Shown here one piece after another: positions 31,713-33,375 of a stretch of 33,375 nt of DNA. Under the pieces are notes generated by a model. That model had not been told where the DNA came from and did no database searches. It was given only the letters and a program-made list of their open reading frames with translations. Source of the stretch: Myxacorys almedinensis A (GTDB lineage Bacteria > Cyanobacteriota > Cyanobacteriia > Leptolyngbyales > Leptolyngbyaceae); assembly GCF_010091945.1 (NCBI RefSeq), contig NZ_WVIE01000036.1, positions 1 through 33,375 on the forward strand, given 5' to 3'. Position 1 is the stretch's first letter, and every line of letters starts with the position of its first letter. A program made the translations under genes and the position numbers.

Positions 31713-32849
31713 TCACATAGGTGATAAGTGCTGTTGAATTTCAATGCCGCGATCGCGCATTACACCTTCAAACATATCAGTTGGCAACGCCTGCTCAACC
31801 GCCCAAACACCCGGTTTTTTCAACTTCTCAGATAAGATTAGTGCTGCCACTGTTCCTGTTCCCGCTCCCGCTGCCACTGCCGTATCCGACTCCACCAGGG
31901 TTGAACAGCAACGTACCGTTTGACCGTTTTTCTGCCCCGTCACCTCTGAGCGAATGGCTACCCCAACCCCACTAAAGCGATCGCTCACATCCGTCATAAA
32001 ATGACTAACGCGAGACAAAAACTCGATCGTGGCGCGCGCCTGCAAAAGTTTGGGATGCCACCAGCGCGCCACGCTCCACGTTAGATGGTTGTAAAATTGC
32101 GGAACAGTCCCAAATTTTGTCACCACGCTTTCTACCGGAAAGGTTGCTGGCAACGTGAACGCTTCGGGCATATCAAACCAGTAAACCCCAACTTTTCCGT
32201 AGGTAGGAAACTCGACCACCTCGCGATCGCTATAGGGTTTCACGGTTTGCCACTGCCCCTCTAGCCAAGCTTGAAACGGACGCTGCAAGCCCAGAAATGT
32301 AGTCCGCATTACTGTAACACCTGCGCCGCCAGAACCCGCCACCACATAGCTCAGATGGATTTTCTCAGGTTTATCTAGCTGCTCTACATCGCGGCGTACC
32401 ATGCTGTTTGAAATACCTGGAAAAATTCCGGTGTTTACCACGGCTGTGACTCCTGCGGCTTCTGCCGCTGCGCGATGAGCCAATGCCTTTCGGGTAAACG
32501 ACGGATGATCGCTCACGTCAATATAATTTACTCCGCGAGCAATGCAAATTTCTAGCACACTGGTATCGCGGTATAGAAAAGGACCAGCACAGTGAATGAC
32601 CAGATCCGCGCTGGAAATAGCGGCTTCTAAGCGATCGCGATCAACTCCGCCATGGTTCAAAGAATGGCTCAAAGGATCGCTCAACTCTACGATCGCAAAC
32701 TTAACCCGCTCTCCAAGTTGCTGGCTGAGCTTTTCTCCCCCAGAAGGATTGCGTCCTGCAATGACAATATCTGCTGATGTATGAGCCAGCAAATCCGCTG
32801 CTACGTTGCTGCCAATCCGTCCACTGCCACCTAATATCAAAACCTGCAT
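31713..32849 (-). CDS. Saccharopine dehydrogenase-like NAD(P)-binding oxidoreductase
   Basis: This 378-aa protein has an N-terminal Rossmann fold (GGSGRIGSNVAADLL, 7-21; CAGPFLYRDTSVLEICIARG; YIDVSDHPSFTRKA), typical of the saccharopine dehydrogenase NADP-binding family. The middle FPGISNSMVRRDV also matches. The C-terminal half (about 180-378) is less conserved and holds a Trp-rich patch (WSVARWWHPKLL). True lysine metabolism is unlikely in a cyanobacterium. Relatives include trans-acting enoyl-reductase-like and carotenoid or lipid enzymes, so the substrate is unknown. The gene is convergent with the antiporter gene. Its promoter should lie in the 277-bp gap towards psbA. Confidence 0.82.
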   Translation of the reverse strand: MQVLILGGSGRIGSNVAADLLAHTSADIVIAGRNPSGGEKLSQQLGERVKFAIVELSDPLSHSLNHGGVDRDRLEAAISSADLVIHCAGPFLYRDTSVLEICIARGVNYIDVSDHPSFTRKALAHRAAAEAAGVTAVVNTGIFPGISNSMVRRDVEQLDKPEKIHLSYVVAGSGGAGVTVMRTTFLGLQRPFQAWLEGQWQTVKPYSDREVVEFPTYGKVGVYWFDMPEAFTLPATFPVESVVTKFGTVPQFYNHLTWSVARWWHPKLLQARATIEFLSRVSHFMTDVSDRFSGVGVAIRSEVTGQKNGQTVRCCSTLVESDTAVAAGAGTGTVAALILSEKLKKPGVWAVEQALPTDMFEGVMRDRGIEIQQHLSPM

Positions 32850-33126
32850 GATCTATTGATAGATAACTTTTTAACGCCCCGTTGAAGCTTGGGCATAAGT
32901 CGATGGGCTGCGTCCATCATAACCAAGTGCTTTGCCAAAGTTCTCTACCTTTCGTCCCCACCTGGAGGTTAGCCAGCTATTTTGCTTACGGTTAAGTTTT
33001 ATAAAAATATCTAACCTATTAAATAGTAGAACCCCCAGTCCGTACAGAACTGGGGGTTATTTTCAATCGAGGGTTGTATAGAGTGGGGAGTTCTTCTTGT
33101 GATAAGCTCTCCCTTTTTCCAAACTG
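32850..33126. other. 277-bp gap between psbA and saccharopine-dehydrogenase-like gene
   Basis: This holds the psbA terminator (33030-33058), and on the minus strand a start-less open frame ending in TAA at 32871-32873. The same segment can fold: CTTGG/CCAAG (near 32926/32888) encloses GATGG/CCATC (near 32918/32903), and CTTTGGCAAAG folds on itself. It may be a 5' leader of the saccharopine-dehydrogenase-like gene. No match to a known riboswitch was recognised. Confidence 0.4.
33030..33058 (-). terminator. psbA intrinsic terminator
   Basis: AACCCCCAGT (33030-33039) pairs with ACTGGGGGTT (33049-33058) around a 9-base loop as a perfect 10-bp GC-rich stem. It lies about 70 bases downstream of the psbA stop on the minus strand. 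The following bases are T-rich but not a pure T-tract. Confidence 0.75.

Positions 33127-33375
<249 letters not shown>

Noticed and set aside
32871-32990. c-di-GMP-I or glnA-type riboswitch in the psbA-proximal gap
   Set aside because: Fragments such as GGCAAAGC and GGACGCAG recall these motifs, but the required stems and conserved receptor bases do not line up.

Overview
The window looks like chromosome from a filamentous, Leptolyngbya- or Oscillatoria-like cyanobacterium. The evidence is a psbA gene (photosystem II D1 protein) running off the right end, many HIP1 octamers (GCGATCGC, for example at 6201, 7216 and 8211), an OCP-type carotenoid protein, glycolate dehydrogenase subunits, a CSP41b-like protein and several cyanobacteria-restricted families. 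I see no tRNA, rRNA, CRISPR array, transposase or integrase. The species is not determinable from this sequence alone.

Layout. 1-581: a strong 17-bp hairpin, then the C-terminal remnant of a sensor kinase with no intact 5' part. 663-4408: a DUF697-type GTPase, a winged-helix/DUF2267 protein, a YbjN protein, and a stand-alone OCP N-terminal-domain (helical carotenoid) protein. 4677-9936: a LipM/LplA-like ligase, a glycogen-debranching enzyme, a CSP41b-like atypical SDR and a CofE-like membrane-anchored protein. 10061-15068: GNAT, ruvX, DUF3727, mltG, a YqeG-type HAD phosphatase and a DUF202 protein, which reads as a housekeeping cluster.

15257-19578: a purine-related block. guaD and a Rieske oxygenase lie on the minus strand. 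A divergent AzgA/PbuG-type purine permease lies on the plus strand. Between them are a perfect 12-bp palindrome and a possible 11-codon leader ORF. An orphan DppB-type ABC permease follows. 20703-25994: a tightly overlapping three-gene signalling cassette on the minus strand. It consists of a 1141-aa multi-PAS/GAF HisKA_2 kinase, a REC-HisKA-HATPase hybrid, and a REC protein carrying a degenerate kinase dimerisation motif in which the phospho-acceptor His is Gln.

26175-28839: glcE-glcF of glycolate dehydrogenase (photorespiration). 29168-31585: an exported WG-repeat protein with a 34-residue period and a CPA1-type cation/proton antiporter. 31713-33375: a saccharopine-dehydrogenase-like oxidoreductase, an unexplained stretch with both coding-like and hairpin features, and the 3' end of psbA with its terminator.

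How parts may work together. Guanine uptake (permease), deamination to xanthine (GuaD) and an oxygenase of unknown substrate could form a purine-nitrogen scavenging route. The three signalling genes overlap and are very likely co-translated, so they probably form one relay. The other genes look like ordinary cyanobacterial housekeeping. Start codons were re-chosen in several genes where a longer TTG-initiated frame is less convincing than an internal ATG; each case is noted.
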